A DNA stretch of 64,000 nt, taken from G963668185 sp965237445. Lineage in GTDB: Bacteria > Chloroflexota > Dehalococcoidia > Lucifugimonadales > G963668185. The translations under genes and the position numbers were made by a program. This document shows positions 23,610 through 31,974 of this stretch, piece by piece. How positions within the stretch are numbered: the stretch's first letter is position 1; every line of letters begins with the position of its first letter. The notes under the pieces are model-generated. The model saw nothing but the letters and a program-made list of their open reading frames with translations. It was not told where the DNA came from and did not search any database. The stretch is from positions 248,001 to 312,000 of the forward strand of contig OZ250142.1 of NCBI GenBank assembly GCA_965237445.1, read 5' to 3'.

Positions 23610-25802
23610 TTGACGACTAATTTACTCTCAGACCTGAATCCCCAGCAACGCGAGGCCGCCGAAGCCGTGGACGGACCCGTCCTTGTGATCGCAGGCCCCG
23701 GCAGCGGCAAGACGCGTGTCATCACCCACCGGATAGCATTCCTTGTTCGTGCTTGCGGAGTCAGCCCGTTCCGCATCGCGGCCGTTACCTTCACGAACAA
23801 GGCCGCCCGGGAGATGCGCGAGCGTCTCGAGCCTCTCCTCGGACAGCGTGCGGAGGACCTGACGTGCGGCACATTCCACTGGTTCTGTGCCCGAATCCTC
23901 CGTCGGGAAGGTGAACGTATCGGCCTGGATCGAAACTTCTCGATCTACGATGGTGACGATCAGGTGTCCGCCATCAAGGGCATCATGAAGGACCAGAAAA
24001 TCGATCCCAGGACATTCAACCCTCGGGCCATTCAGTCGATAATCTCCAGCGCCAAGAGTCGCCTCCTTACGGCCCAGGGCTTCCGATATCACACCGAAAG
24101 TTACACCGATGAGGTCGCCCTCCGCGTATACGAGGCCTACGAGGACGTTCTTGCTCAAAGCTCAGCGCTGGACTTCGACGATCTCTTGCTTCGGACCTTC
24201 ACTCTCTTAAAGGACGTGCCTGACGTGGCCCGAAGTTACCAGGACAGATACGTACATCTCCTTGTAGACGAGTTTCAGGACACGAACATCGCCCAGTACA
24301 ACATCGCCAAGCAAATCGGCGAGACCAACCGCAACATCTGCGCCGTGGGAGACCCGGACCAGTCGATCTACTCCTGGCGCAACGCGGACATCCGCAACAT
24401 ACTCAGCTTCCAGGAAGACTTCCCGGACGCACGAGTCATCACCCTCGATGAGAATTACCGCTCGTCGCAGACAATACTGGACGCCGCAACGGAGCTGATC
24501 TCATCCAACCAGAGCCGCTTGGAAAAGGACCTGTGGACCCGAAACGGCGTCGGCGTCCCCATCGTGGTCTACGAGGGTTACGACGACACGGAAGAGGCCG
24601 GCTTCGTCGTCAAAGAGGTGGCCGCACTGCTGCGGCAGGGCAACTATGCCGGCCGAGACATCGCCGTCATGTACAGGGTAAACGCCCAGTCGCGCGCGTT
24701 GGAAGAAGCCTGCCTCAGGGAGGGCCTGCCGTACCAGATCATTGGCGGGCAGCGCTTCTACAACCGTCAGGAAATCAGGGACCTCGTCGGCTACCTCCGG
24801 CTCATTGCAAACCCCAACGACAACGCCGGTCTGCAGAGGGTGATCAACGTCCCGCAACGCGGCATCGGCCAACGCACCGTCGACGAGGTGGTCCGTGTCG
24901 CCCGGGATCAGAGCGTTTCCATGATGCAGGCCATCGACTCAATTCTTGCAGGCGATGCCGGCCGGTTGGCCGCCCGGAGCGTGAAAGCGTTGCGCCGGTT
25001 CCGGGAACTTATCGAAACACTGAGCGAAGGTGCCCAGCACCTGGACATTACGGGTGTCATAGACCTTGTGATGGACCGCACCGGTTATGGCATCTATTTG
25101 GAAGAGTTGGAACGGGGAGAGAGCAGGCTTGAGAACGTCCAGGAGCTTCGAGACGCGGCTGCGGAGTACCTGCATCTGGGAATTCAGGACGCGCTGATGG
25201 AGTTTCTTGAAAGAGTTAGCTTGGTGAGCGACGTGGACAGCTACGAAGACAAGTCAGACTTGATCACTCTGATCACTCTCCACCAGGCCAAGGGTCTGGA
25301 GTTCCCTGTCGTGTTCATCGCCGGCATGGAGGAAGGCCTCCTGCCGCACATCAGGTCGTTGGACGATGAGGATGAGTTGGAGGAGGAACGTCGCCTCTGC
25401 TATGTTGGCGTTACACGCGCCAAAGACCGGCTTTACTTACTGAGAGCATTCCGGCGTGGCTTCCGAGGCGGGTTTGAACGCCGTGCTCCTTCCAGGTTCC
25501 TGGCGGACATACCGCAGAAGCTCCTTGTGCCGGCGGAAACCGCCGCTCCCAAGGTCCGGCGAAAGAAGCCCGATACCATTCCGTCTCCTGAAGAGTCTCG
25601 TGTTGGATCGGAAAATGCGGCACCGGAGCCTTCGTTTACCACTGGTGACAAGGTGCTTCACGCTAAGTTCGGTGAAGGCATCGTCGTGAATTCCAGACCA
25701 TCCGACGGCGATGTAGAACTTACAGTCGCTTTCGATGGTAGCGCAGGAATAAAGCGTCTCCTCGCCAGCTTCGCGCCTTTACAGCGGGCTGGCCATTCTT
25801 GA
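23610..25802 (+). CDS. pcrA: UvrD/PcrA-type superfamily 1 DNA helicase
   Basis: 3'-5' ATP-dependent DNA helicase for repair and replication restart. Seen in order: Q motif LNPQQREAA, Walker A AGPGSGKTRVITHRI, motif Ia FTNKAAREMRERL, motif II LLVDEFQDTN (DEFQ in place of the more common DEYQ), motif III GDPDQSIYSWRNAD, motif IV LDENYRSSQTIL, motif V LHQAKGLEFPVVFIAG, and motif VI YVGVTRAKDRLYLL. 730 residues, normal for PcrA. The C-terminal tail ends with a small Tudor-like domain (VLHAKFGEGIVVNSRPS) typical of PcrA and used for RNA polymerase contact. Start is TTG, the first in frame, 28 bases after speE. Confidence 0.95.
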   Translation: MTTNLLSDLNPQQREAAEAVDGPVLVIAGPGSGKTRVITHRIAFLVRACGVSPFRIAAVTFTNKAAREMRERLEPLLGQRAEDLTCGTFHWFCARILRREGERIGLDRNFSIYDGDDQVSAIKGIMKDQKIDPRTFNPRAIQSIISSAKSRLLTAQGFRYHTESYTDEVALRVYEAYEDVLAQSSALDFDDLLLRTFTLLKDVPDVARSYQDRYVHLLVDEFQDTNIAQYNIAKQIGETNRNICAVGDPDQSIYSWRNADIRNILSFQEDFPDARVITLDENYRSSQTILDAATELISSNQSRLEKDLWTRNGVGVPIVVYEGYDDTEEAGFVVKEVAALLRQGNYAGRDIAVMYRVNAQSRALEEACLREGLPYQIIGGQRFYNRQEIRDLVGYLRLIANPNDNAGLQRVINVPQRGIGQRTVDEVVRVARDQSVSMMQAIDSILAGDAGRLAARSVKALRRFRELIETLSEGAQHLDITGVIDLVMDRTGYGIYLEELERGESRLENVQELRDAAAEYLHLGIQDALMEFLERVSLVSDVDSYEDKSDLITLITLHQAKGLEFPVVFIAGMEEGLLPHIRSLDDEDELEEERRLCYVGVTRAKDRLYLLRAFRRGFRGGFERRAPSRFLADIPQKLLVPAETAAPKVRRKKPDTIPSPEESRVGSENAAPEPSFTTGDKVLHAKFGEGIVVNSRPSDGDVELTVAFDGSAGIKRLLASFAPLQRAGHS

Positions 25803-25874
25803 CACTTGTTCGCTCCGCTTCATAAACTCACCATACAAATTCCGGTTACGGCTTTTACAAAGGGGGCTGCCCAT

Positions 25875-26354
25875 ATGTCTGAGGACTCGGTTATCACCCA
25901 AGAAATGCGGGAGGTCATCGGCATCGAGTCGGAGCCGATAACCACCGAGGTTGAGAAGGGCGCCATCGCTAAGTTCGCTCGCGCCATAGGCGACGACAAC
26001 CCTCGGTACTCGGATGAAGAGGCCGCGCGAGCGTCCAGTTCTGGTGGCATCATCGCGCCTCCAACATTCCTTCGGTCCGTAAGGGCGCCAAGGCCGCCAA
26101 GAGAGTTCCCTTCACAGTTCAGCGCCAATCTGGACGGCGGCAGCGAGTGGACATACTTCGAGCCGGTCCGGCCGGGCGATCGCATCACGGTCACAGCTAA
26201 GATTGCCGACTTTAATGAGCGAAAAGGTCGGCTGGGAACGATGCTCTTCACGATACGTGAGACGAGATACGCGAATCAGTTCGGAAACACTGTGGCCATA
26301 CAGCGAGGCACGGGTATCAGCTACGATCCGGAGGCCTCTAAAGGAGACGGTTAA
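25875..26354 (+). CDS. MaoC-like dehydratase, N-terminal half (FAS1-like / HadA type)
   Basis: Hot-dog-fold half-protein that usually pairs with a second MaoC subunit to hydrate or dehydrate enoyl-thioesters. Seen: ITTEVEKGAIAKFARAIGDDNPRYSDEEAARASSSGGIIAPPTFLRSV, the conserved opening of the MaoC_dehydrat_N family, and FEPVRPGDRITVTAKI. 159 residues from the ATG at 25875, preceded by AAAGGGGG; the longer frame from 25806 was rejected. The second half-protein follows 73 bases later, and the two should form a heterodimer. The catalytic Asp/His are expected in the other subunit. Confidence 0.88.
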   Translation: MSEDSVITQEMREVIGIESEPITTEVEKGAIAKFARAIGDDNPRYSDEEAARASSSGGIIAPPTFLRSVRAPRPPREFPSQFSANLDGGSEWTYFEPVRPGDRITVTAKIADFNERKGRLGTMLFTIRETRYANQFGNTVAIQRGTGISYDPEASKGDG

Positions 26355-26427
26355 GGGAATCGATCGCTGGAGTTATTCTTCCGGCCGCCGATGTACTCAG
26401 CCAAGTTCAGGAACGAAGGGGTAGAAA

Positions 26428-26859
26428 ATGTCAGAACAAGTTTACTTTGAAGACGTTGAAGAGGGCATGGATATTCCTACCCTCAGGAAAGATCCCACAA
26501 CTCAGCAGCTCGTGATGTACGCAGGCGCCTCCGGCGACTACTACCAGATCCACTATGACAAGGACTACGCCAAGAACGTCGGTCTGCCCGACGTCATTCT
26601 GCACGGCGCGTTGAAGAACGCATACTTGGGTCAGCTCATGACCGATTGGATGGGACAGCAGGGCACGCTCAAGAAACTGTCTGTCCAGTACAGGGGAATG
26701 GACGTCCCGGGAACGCCCATCTTCGGGAAAGGGACCGTCAGCAAGAAGTACGAACAGGACGGCGAGCACATCGTAGAGTGTGATATCAGGCTCGAGAAAG
26801 AAGACGGCCAGACCACCACGCCCGGCCACGCCATTGTCGCCCTCCCCAGCAGGAGCTAG
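26428..26859 (+). CDS. MaoC-like dehydratase, catalytic half (HadB type)
   Basis: Hot-dog-fold hydratase. Seen: LVMYAGASGDYYQIHYDKDYAKNVGLPDVILHG, the hydratase-2 motif with the catalytic Asp and His (DYYQIHYD) and a downstream Gly; then the strand KKLSVQYRGMDVPG. 143 residues. It is partner of the upstream MaoC N-terminal half, and the two form an apparent operon. Likely substrates are short enoyl-CoA or ACP thioesters in fatty acid or side-chain breakdown; no other fatty-acid genes flank it, so the pathway is unknown. Confidence 0.9.
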   Translation: MSEQVYFEDVEEGMDIPTLRKDPTTQQLVMYAGASGDYYQIHYDKDYAKNVGLPDVILHGALKNAYLGQLMTDWMGQQGTLKKLSVQYRGMDVPGTPIFGKGTVSKKYEQDGEHIVECDIRLEKEDGQTTTPGHAIVALPSRS

Positions 26860-27308
26860 CCCCGTAGGCCTAACCCCATCCCTGGGTTGGGCCTACACGC
26901 AATCTCGCATTCGCGCGCCTCTGCCCATGACCCGCATAAGTCCCTTCCCCAGCAGAGTGGGGAAGGCTGGAGCCTGAGCGGAGCCGGAGGGATGGGGCAA
27001 AAGAGATCGCGTCGCCGTTCACCGGTGTGCATATGAGTAAATCCTCGGGACGCCCCGCGTTCCCCTGTCGCTCCGAGCAGAGCCGAGGAACCTTGCGGGT
27101 AGTGTCGTGCGAGACCCCGTTCACCTGCAACAGCGAGTAACTTCACTGCACCTAACCTGTACACAACACAGCCCCTAGGTTTTCAGAACCCTGACCGAGG
27201 CCCAAGTTCGCATACGAGAAACCTGACGCCCGCATCAGCCCGTTTGTTACCATTCCCATAGGATGAATCTAGCTTGCCGGGGCGCTCTCAGCGCCATCAC
27301 CAGTACCC
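26860..27308. other. Non-coding region before the copA repeats
   Basis: No gene supported. It holds a 13-bp-stem hairpin just after the MaoC gene, a second hairpin (CCTTCCCCA / TGGGGAAGG) near 26942, a word related to the 11.5 kb tandem repeat near 27077, and at 27273-27308 a leading copy of the linker that separates the copA metal-binding repeats. Confidence 0.6.
26864..26896. terminator. Hairpin downstream of the MaoC pair
   Basis: GTAGGCCTAACCC and GGGTTGGGCCTAC form a 13-bp stem (one G-T wobble) with a 7-base loop, 5 bases after the MaoC stop codon. A terminator is likely; its CCCGTAG start also resembles the intergenic hairpin family. Confidence 0.6.
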
Positions 27309-28516
27309 ATGGCAGTAGTAGCTAAGCCCACCGGCCGTGTGACCATCGGCGTCCGCGGGATGACCTGCGGAGCATGCGTAGGACACGTGGAGAAGGCGCT
27401 CGCTGGAGTCGACGGCGTCGTCTCCGCGGCGGTCAATCTCGCCTCAGAGAAGGCCACGGTCGAGTACCTGCCTGGCGCCGCCCTCGTCTCAGATTTCCAC
27501 GAGGCCATACAGGGAGCCGGTTACACCCCTCTCTCACTGGAGGATGCAGCCACAGGCGCCCCAGAAGAAGTCGAGGATGGCAGGGCGCTCTCAGCGCCAT
27601 CACCAGTACCCATGGCTGTAGCAGCTAAGCCCACCGGCCGTGTGACCATCGGCGTCCGCGGGATGACCTGCGGAGCATGCGTAGGACACGTGGAGAAGGC
27701 GCTCGCTGGAGTCGACGGCGTCGTCTCCGCGGCGGTCAATCTCGCCTCAGAGAAGGCCACGGTCGAGTACCTGCCCGGCGCCGCACTCGTCTCAGATTTC
27801 CACGAGGCCATACAGGGAGCCGGTTACACTCCTCTCTCACTGGAGGATGCAGTCCCAGGCGCCACAGCAGAAGTCGAGATGCCGGGGCGCTCTCAGCGCC
27901 ATCACCAGTACCCATGGCAGTAGTAGCTAAGCCAACTGGCCGTGTGACAATCGGCGTCCGCGGGATGACCTGCGGAGCATGCGTAGGACACGTGGAGAAG
28001 GCGCTCGCTGGAGTCGACGGCGTCGTCTCCGCTGCGGTCAATCTCGCCTCAGAGAAAGCTACGGTCGAGTACCTGCCCGGCGCCGCCCTCGTCTCAGATT
28101 TCCACGAGGCCATACAGGGAGCCGGTTACACTCCTCTCTCACTGGAGGATGCAGTCCCAGGCGCCACAGCAGAAGTCGAGCTTGCCGGGGCGCTCTCAGC
28201 GCCATCACCAGTACCCATGGCTGTAGTAGCTAAGCCCACCGGCCGTGTGACAATCGGCGTCCGCGGGATGACCTGCGGAGCATGCGTAGGCCACGTGGAG
28301 AAGGCGCTCGCTGGAGTCGACGGCGTCGTCTCCGCTGCGGTCAATCTCGCCTCAGAGAAAGCTACGGTCGAGTACCTGCCTGGCGCCGCCCTCGTCTCAG
28401 ATTTCCACGAGGCCATACAGGGAGCCGGTTACACTCCCCTCTCACTGGACGATGCAGCCCCGGGCGCCCCAGTAGAAGTCGAGGATAGCAGGGCGCTCAA
28501 GCTGAAGATGGCCGTC
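27273..28516 (+). repeat. Four near-identical tandem HMA-domain repeats (303, 302, 303 bp)
   Basis: Repeat units start with ATGGCWGTAGYAGC at 27309, 27612, 27914 and 28217. Each carries an identical or near-identical HMA domain and linker; only a few bases differ per 300. The unit between 27612 and 27914 is one base short, in its linker. A linker copy (from CTTGCCGGGGCGC) also precedes the first unit. The uniformity suggests recent expansion or ongoing gene conversion, or an assembly that has not resolved copy number. Confidence 0.9.
27309..27923 (+). CDS. Two-HMA-domain metal-binding protein (truncated N-terminal part of copA)
   Basis: 204 residues with two copies of the heavy-metal-associated fold, each with the Cu-binding loop MTCGACVGH (CxxC). 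The sequence would form a soluble copper chaperone-like protein. The frame ends in a short, out-of-family tail (EMPGRSQRHHQYPWQ) caused by a one-base deletion in the second linker; its stop codon TAG overlaps the start region of the following pump frame (ATGGCAGTAG). It may thus be a natural stand-alone CopZ-like product translationally coupled to the ATPase, or the 5' part of a disrupted copA. No ribosome-binding site is obvious before the ATG. Confidence 0.7.
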   Translation: MAVVAKPTGRVTIGVRGMTCGACVGHVEKALAGVDGVVSAAVNLASEKATVEYLPGAALVSDFHEAIQGAGYTPLSLEDAATGAPEEVEDGRALSAPSPVPMAVAAKPTGRVTIGVRGMTCGACVGHVEKALAGVDGVVSAAVNLASEKATVEYLPGAALVSDFHEAIQGAGYTPLSLEDAVPGATAEVEMPGRSQRHHQYPWQ

Positions 28517-30493
28517 AGCCTCGGCGCTGCCGCAGTCATCATGACACTGATGGCCCTGGATCCCGCGTTGCCTTTTCGGGCTGACTTCCTGTTCCTGGCA
28601 TTGGCTGCGCCCGTTCAGCTTTGGGCCGGTGCGGGCTTCTACAGGTCGGCCTGGAGCGCCCTCAGGCACGGCACATCGAATATGCACACGCTCATTGCGG
28701 TTGGGACAACCACGGCATTCGCGTATAGCACGGTCGTCACGTTCCTTCACGATCTTTCCGTATTCTCCGTCCACGGCGCAGCGACTTACTTTGACACCTC
28801 TACTGCCATCATCGGTTTGGTGCTGGTAGGGCAATACCTCGAAGGGCGCGCGAAGGGCCGTGCGGCGGATGCGATAAAGCGTCTCATGCGGCTGCGGCCC
28901 GACACTGCACGAGTTCGCCGGGATAACCTCGAGGTGGATCTGCCCGTCGATGAGGTAACACCTGGTGACATCTTGGTCGTGCGGCCAGGCGAGCGGCTGC
29001 CTGTAGACGGCGTCGTCGTGGAAGGCTCGTCTGCCCTGGACGAGTCCATGCTGACCGGCGAGAGCATGCCAGTCGATAAGGCAGAGGGTTCTCCGGTCTA
29101 TGGCGCCACCCTCAACACGACGGGCGCCTTCATGTACCGGGCAACAGACGTCGGACAGGATGCCGTACTTGCGCAGATCGTCCGCTTGGTGGAAGAGGCT
29201 CAGGGCTCCAAGGCCCCGGTTCAAAGGCTCGCGGACAGAGTCTCCGCATACTTCGTTCCAACTGTAATCGCCATCGCTGCGCTGGTTTTCGTGCTGTGGC
29301 TGGCTTTGGGTCCCGCGCCGTCATACGCCAATGCCATGCTGGCTGCGGTGGCAGTCCTTATCATCGCCTGCCCATGCGCGATGGGCCTCGCCACTCCAAC
29401 AGCCATCATGGTTGGCACCGGCAAAGGCGCCAGTCTTGGCATTCTCATCCGTAGCGCCGAAGCATTGGAGCGGGCCCACAATCTCGACACCATGGTCCTC
29501 GACAAAACGGGAACACTGACTCTCGGAAAACCTGCGGTGACGGAGATCGTAACTGCTGAGGGCGTGGACGAGGACCGCCTGCTGCGCGTCGCGGCCTCTG
29601 CCGAGCAGCGCTCTGAACACCCGATAGCCTTCGCACTTCTGGATGCCGCAGAAGCCCGTGGCCTTGAGCTTGCGGGGCCGGCCGCATTCGAAGCTTTGCC
29701 GGGCCATGGCATAGCCACCACAGTCGACGGTGATGATGTCATCATTGGAAACCGCCCGCTCATGGAGCAGCGGGGAATCTCAATCGAACGATTAATGACG
29801 CCCGCGAACGAGCTTTCCGCTCAGGGCAAGACTCCTTTGTTCGTGGCCCGCCGGAGCGCCGCTATTGGCCTGATAGCCGTGGCCGATACGCTCAGGCCAG
29901 GTGCTGCGCATGCCGTCCGCTCTCTCACCGACCAGGGCCTTCATGTGGTGATGCTCACCGGTGACAACGCCCGTACGGCGGAAAACATCGCCGCTGAGGT
30001 TGGTATCCAGAACGTGGCTGCGGAGGTGCTCCCCGCGGATAAAGCCGCGGTGATTCGAGGCCTGCAGGCTGAGGGCCGTACGGTAGCCATGGTGGGCGAC
30101 GGCATCAACGATGCGCCAGCCCTTACCCAGGCCGATGTCGGAATCGCCATCGGCGCGGGAACCGACGTCGCCATGGAAGCCGCCGACGTAACGCTCGTGG
30201 GCGCTGACCTGGAGAGCGTTTCCGCCGCGATGGCTCTGAGCCGTGCAACAATGCGCACGATCAAGCAAAACCTCTTCTGGGCCTTTGCCTACAATGCTGC
30301 GCTCATTCCCATAGCTGCGGGCGTGTTGTACCCCGTCTTCGCCGGGTCCGGTGTGCCTGATGCTCTTACCCCCATTCTGGGTGAACACGGCTTCCTGAAC
30401 CCGATTCTCGCCGCTGGCGCGATGGCCTTCAGTTCCGTCTCTGTAGTCGCCAATTCCCTCAGACTCGGACGCTTCCGCCCGCCCAGCGTCTGA
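27914..30493 (+). CDS. copA: Cu(+)-exporting P1B-type ATPase with two N-terminal HMA domains
   Basis: Copper pump that moves Cu(I) out of the cytoplasm. Seen: two HMA domains with CGAC; the P1B helices; the intramembrane metal motif ACPCAMGLATPTA at about residue 485; the phosphorylation motif DKTGTLTLG at about 530; SEHPIAFALL, the HP motif of P1B pumps; and GDGINDAPAL near residue 728. 859 residues from the ATG of the third HMA unit, normal for CopA with two metal-binding domains. This ATG, without a good ribosome-binding site, lies ten bases inside the previous frame's end and so may use termination-reinitiation. A -1 shift would instead join all four HMA domains. Confidence 0.92.
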   Translation: MAVVAKPTGRVTIGVRGMTCGACVGHVEKALAGVDGVVSAAVNLASEKATVEYLPGAALVSDFHEAIQGAGYTPLSLEDAVPGATAEVELAGALSAPSPVPMAVVAKPTGRVTIGVRGMTCGACVGHVEKALAGVDGVVSAAVNLASEKATVEYLPGAALVSDFHEAIQGAGYTPLSLDDAAPGAPVEVEDSRALKLKMAVSLGAAAVIMTLMALDPALPFRADFLFLALAAPVQLWAGAGFYRSAWSALRHGTSNMHTLIAVGTTTAFAYSTVVTFLHDLSVFSVHGAATYFDTSTAIIGLVLVGQYLEGRAKGRAADAIKRLMRLRPDTARVRRDNLEVDLPVDEVTPGDILVVRPGERLPVDGVVVEGSSALDESMLTGESMPVDKAEGSPVYGATLNTTGAFMYRATDVGQDAVLAQIVRLVEEAQGSKAPVQRLADRVSAYFVPTVIAIAALVFVLWLALGPAPSYANAMLAAVAVLIIACPCAMGLATPTAIMVGTGKGASLGILIRSAEALERAHNLDTMVLDKTGTLTLGKPAVTEIVTAEGVDEDRLLRVAASAEQRSEHPIAFALLDAAEARGLELAGPAAFEALPGHGIATTVDGDDVIIGNRPLMEQRGISIERLMTPANELSAQGKTPLFVARRSAAIGLIAVADTLRPGAAHAVRSLTDQGLHVVMLTGDNARTAENIAAEVGIQNVAAEVLPADKAAVIRGLQAEGRTVAMVGDGINDAPALTQADVGIAIGAGTDVAMEAADVTLVGADLESVSAAMALSRATMRTIKQNLFWAFAYNAALIPIAAGVLYPVFAGSGVPDALTPILGEHGFLNPILAAGAMAFSSVSVVANSLRLGRFRPPSV

Positions 30494-31218
30494 CGCATCT
30501 AGCAACCAGCTCGATAACGCTCGCACATCGAGCCTCGCAAGTGATGCCTTACCTGGAGCCTCATCGGCCTCAGTATTGTTGCCCTGCGGTCCTCCTCCGG
30601 CTGCTCCCGCTGTTCACAGTTACTTTCCCATGTTGAGCAACCGAAGTCTTGAGTTGCAATGTCGGCTTCGGTAACCAAATCTATGAGGTCACGCGCCTCC
30701 TTCCTCTCAGAGAACTAGTGTGCTATTATTGGTGCATGAGGTTTATTGCGCAGCTCTCCAGTATTCGACACCAATACTTGTTGTGGGTCCAGAGCCTGCC
30801 CTGTACTCGATACGGGCACCTTGCCCTGGTGGCCGCTTTTGGCCGGATTTGGCCGCCTGTGGAGAATTCGCCCTCGGATGTCAGCTACAAAAAGGCCGGT
30901 TCTGGCCGCTTGAAGCGGTCATCGACATCTGCAACCTTGCTCTGGAACACGGCGGCTACTGGCGCACCCGGCCCCATGTGTCGGGAGCAGGCTCCCGACT
31001 CCGTGTTCCATTTGTGTTCCAAACATCCCCGTGAAGGTTCCATTCAGGTTCCAAACGTGTGCCGTTCAGGTTCCGCAAGTAGGGCATCCTCAGCTACGAA
31101 ACGGAACATAATGGAACAAAACGGAACACATTTTTCCGTCAATCGGGATTTCACACGTAGAGCGCAAGCCGCTTGGTCTCGTACAGGCAGTCCCAGCGCC
31201 GTGTACAAGACGCGAAGG
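30494..31218. other. Non-coding region with a full-length dispersed element
   Basis: Mostly the dispersed iteron element (30712-31138) plus about 200 bases before it and 80 after. Open frames inside it are not supported: compared with the copy near 47 kb, substitutions fall about evenly on the three codon positions. Confidence 0.65.
30712..31138 (+). repeat. Dispersed iteron element, copy A (427 bp)
   Basis: Starts GAACTAGTGTGCTATTAT and ends in a TTTTTCCG run. The first ~270 bp match copy B (46817-47242, minus strand) closely with no net length change. The 3' part has five GTTCC words (31005, 31016, 31037, 31048, 31070; spacings 11, 21, 11, 22) followed by CAGCTAC and three decamers ending in GGAAC at exact 10-base steps (GGAAC at 31103, 31113, 31123). 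In RNA the two sets of words could pair. Confidence 0.8.
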
Positions 31219-31974
31219 TCAGGCAGTGGCAGACCCGGCCCCTACAGGCGTTTCGCTCCGCCTGGCGTTGCTCGCATGCCGCATTCTCTGAAGCTGGTCG
31301 AGGCCCTTCTTAGTGTCGCTCGCGATCTTCGGTTTGTCCGACCGCCTGAGCCTCAGTTTGAAGAGCCAGTATGTAAACTCTTTGCATTCAGACATTGACA
31401 TTGGAGTCTCGGAAAGAGGCGCCGCCGTGGAGTCCTCGCCGGCCTCCTCACGTCTGAACCTCACAGCCAACTCTGTCTGTCTGGCCCCGTAGATCCTGGC
31501 GAACGCCTCTTCAGTAGGGTCCTCGATGCGCCGGATGCCGTTGCTGGCGTACCGCTTGATGACCTCCTGCTCCACCGCGACTTGCAGAGTCTCCTCTACG
31601 GTTACGCCGTAGTGGAAGTTCAGATACCCGCGATACTTCTCCACCCCCAGCAGGCTCTGGACCCGGTCCTCATCGATACCGTCAGGCAGAATCCCCTGGA
31701 CCACGAAGTCCTCGAACTCATCCGTTGGGACCTCGCCAGCGATCTCGTTGAGCAGCCGCTCAGCCAGGAGCACCCTGTCGAATGCCTCGCCCCCAATGAA
31801 GTACCGGCAACGACGGCCATCCACGACCTCTTCGGCATCGGCCCACTGGCCCATGGCCCGAAACACCGCCTCAGCCCAGTGGACTCCATCCCCAATGTCC
31901 TTCCGGAGACGAGCGATAGGTTGTCCGCTGGTTGAGCGTCCTCCTGGCACGGTCTTTGACGCGGTTTCACGCAT
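31219..31974 (-). CDS. Hypothetical protein coupled to polX
   Basis: I do not recognise the family. 251 residues, charged, no membrane segments or signal. The N-terminal region is compact (GDGVHWAEAVFRAMGQWADAEEV, then YFIGGEAFDRVLLAERLLNEI) and looks folded; the last 40 residues are basic and low-complexity. Its ATG overlaps the polX stop by 8 bases (ATGCGTGA), so translation is probably coupled and the gene is likely the last of the secA-polX operon. A link to DNA repair is only an inference from position. Confidence 0.7.
   Translation of the reverse strand: MRETASKTVPGGRSTSGQPIARLRKDIGDGVHWAEAVFRAMGQWADAEEVVDGRRCRYFIGGEAFDRVLLAERLLNEIAGEVPTDEFEDFVVQGILPDGIDEDRVQSLLGVEKYRGYLNFHYGVTVEETLQVAVEQEVIKRYASNGIRRIEDPTEEAFARIYGARQTELAVRFRREEAGEDSTAAPLSETPMSMSECKEFTYWLFKLRLRRSDKPKIASDTKKGLDQLQRMRHASNARRSETPVGAGSATA

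Noticed and set aside
27309..28516. Tandem ~303 bp repeats as a CRISPR array
   Set aside because: Units are far too long, without spacers, and encode HMA domains.
30649..31398. Long open frames over dispersed element A (about 250 codons) as a gene
   Set aside because: Compared with element B the changes are spread evenly over codon positions, and the frames have no family signature; treated as non-coding.
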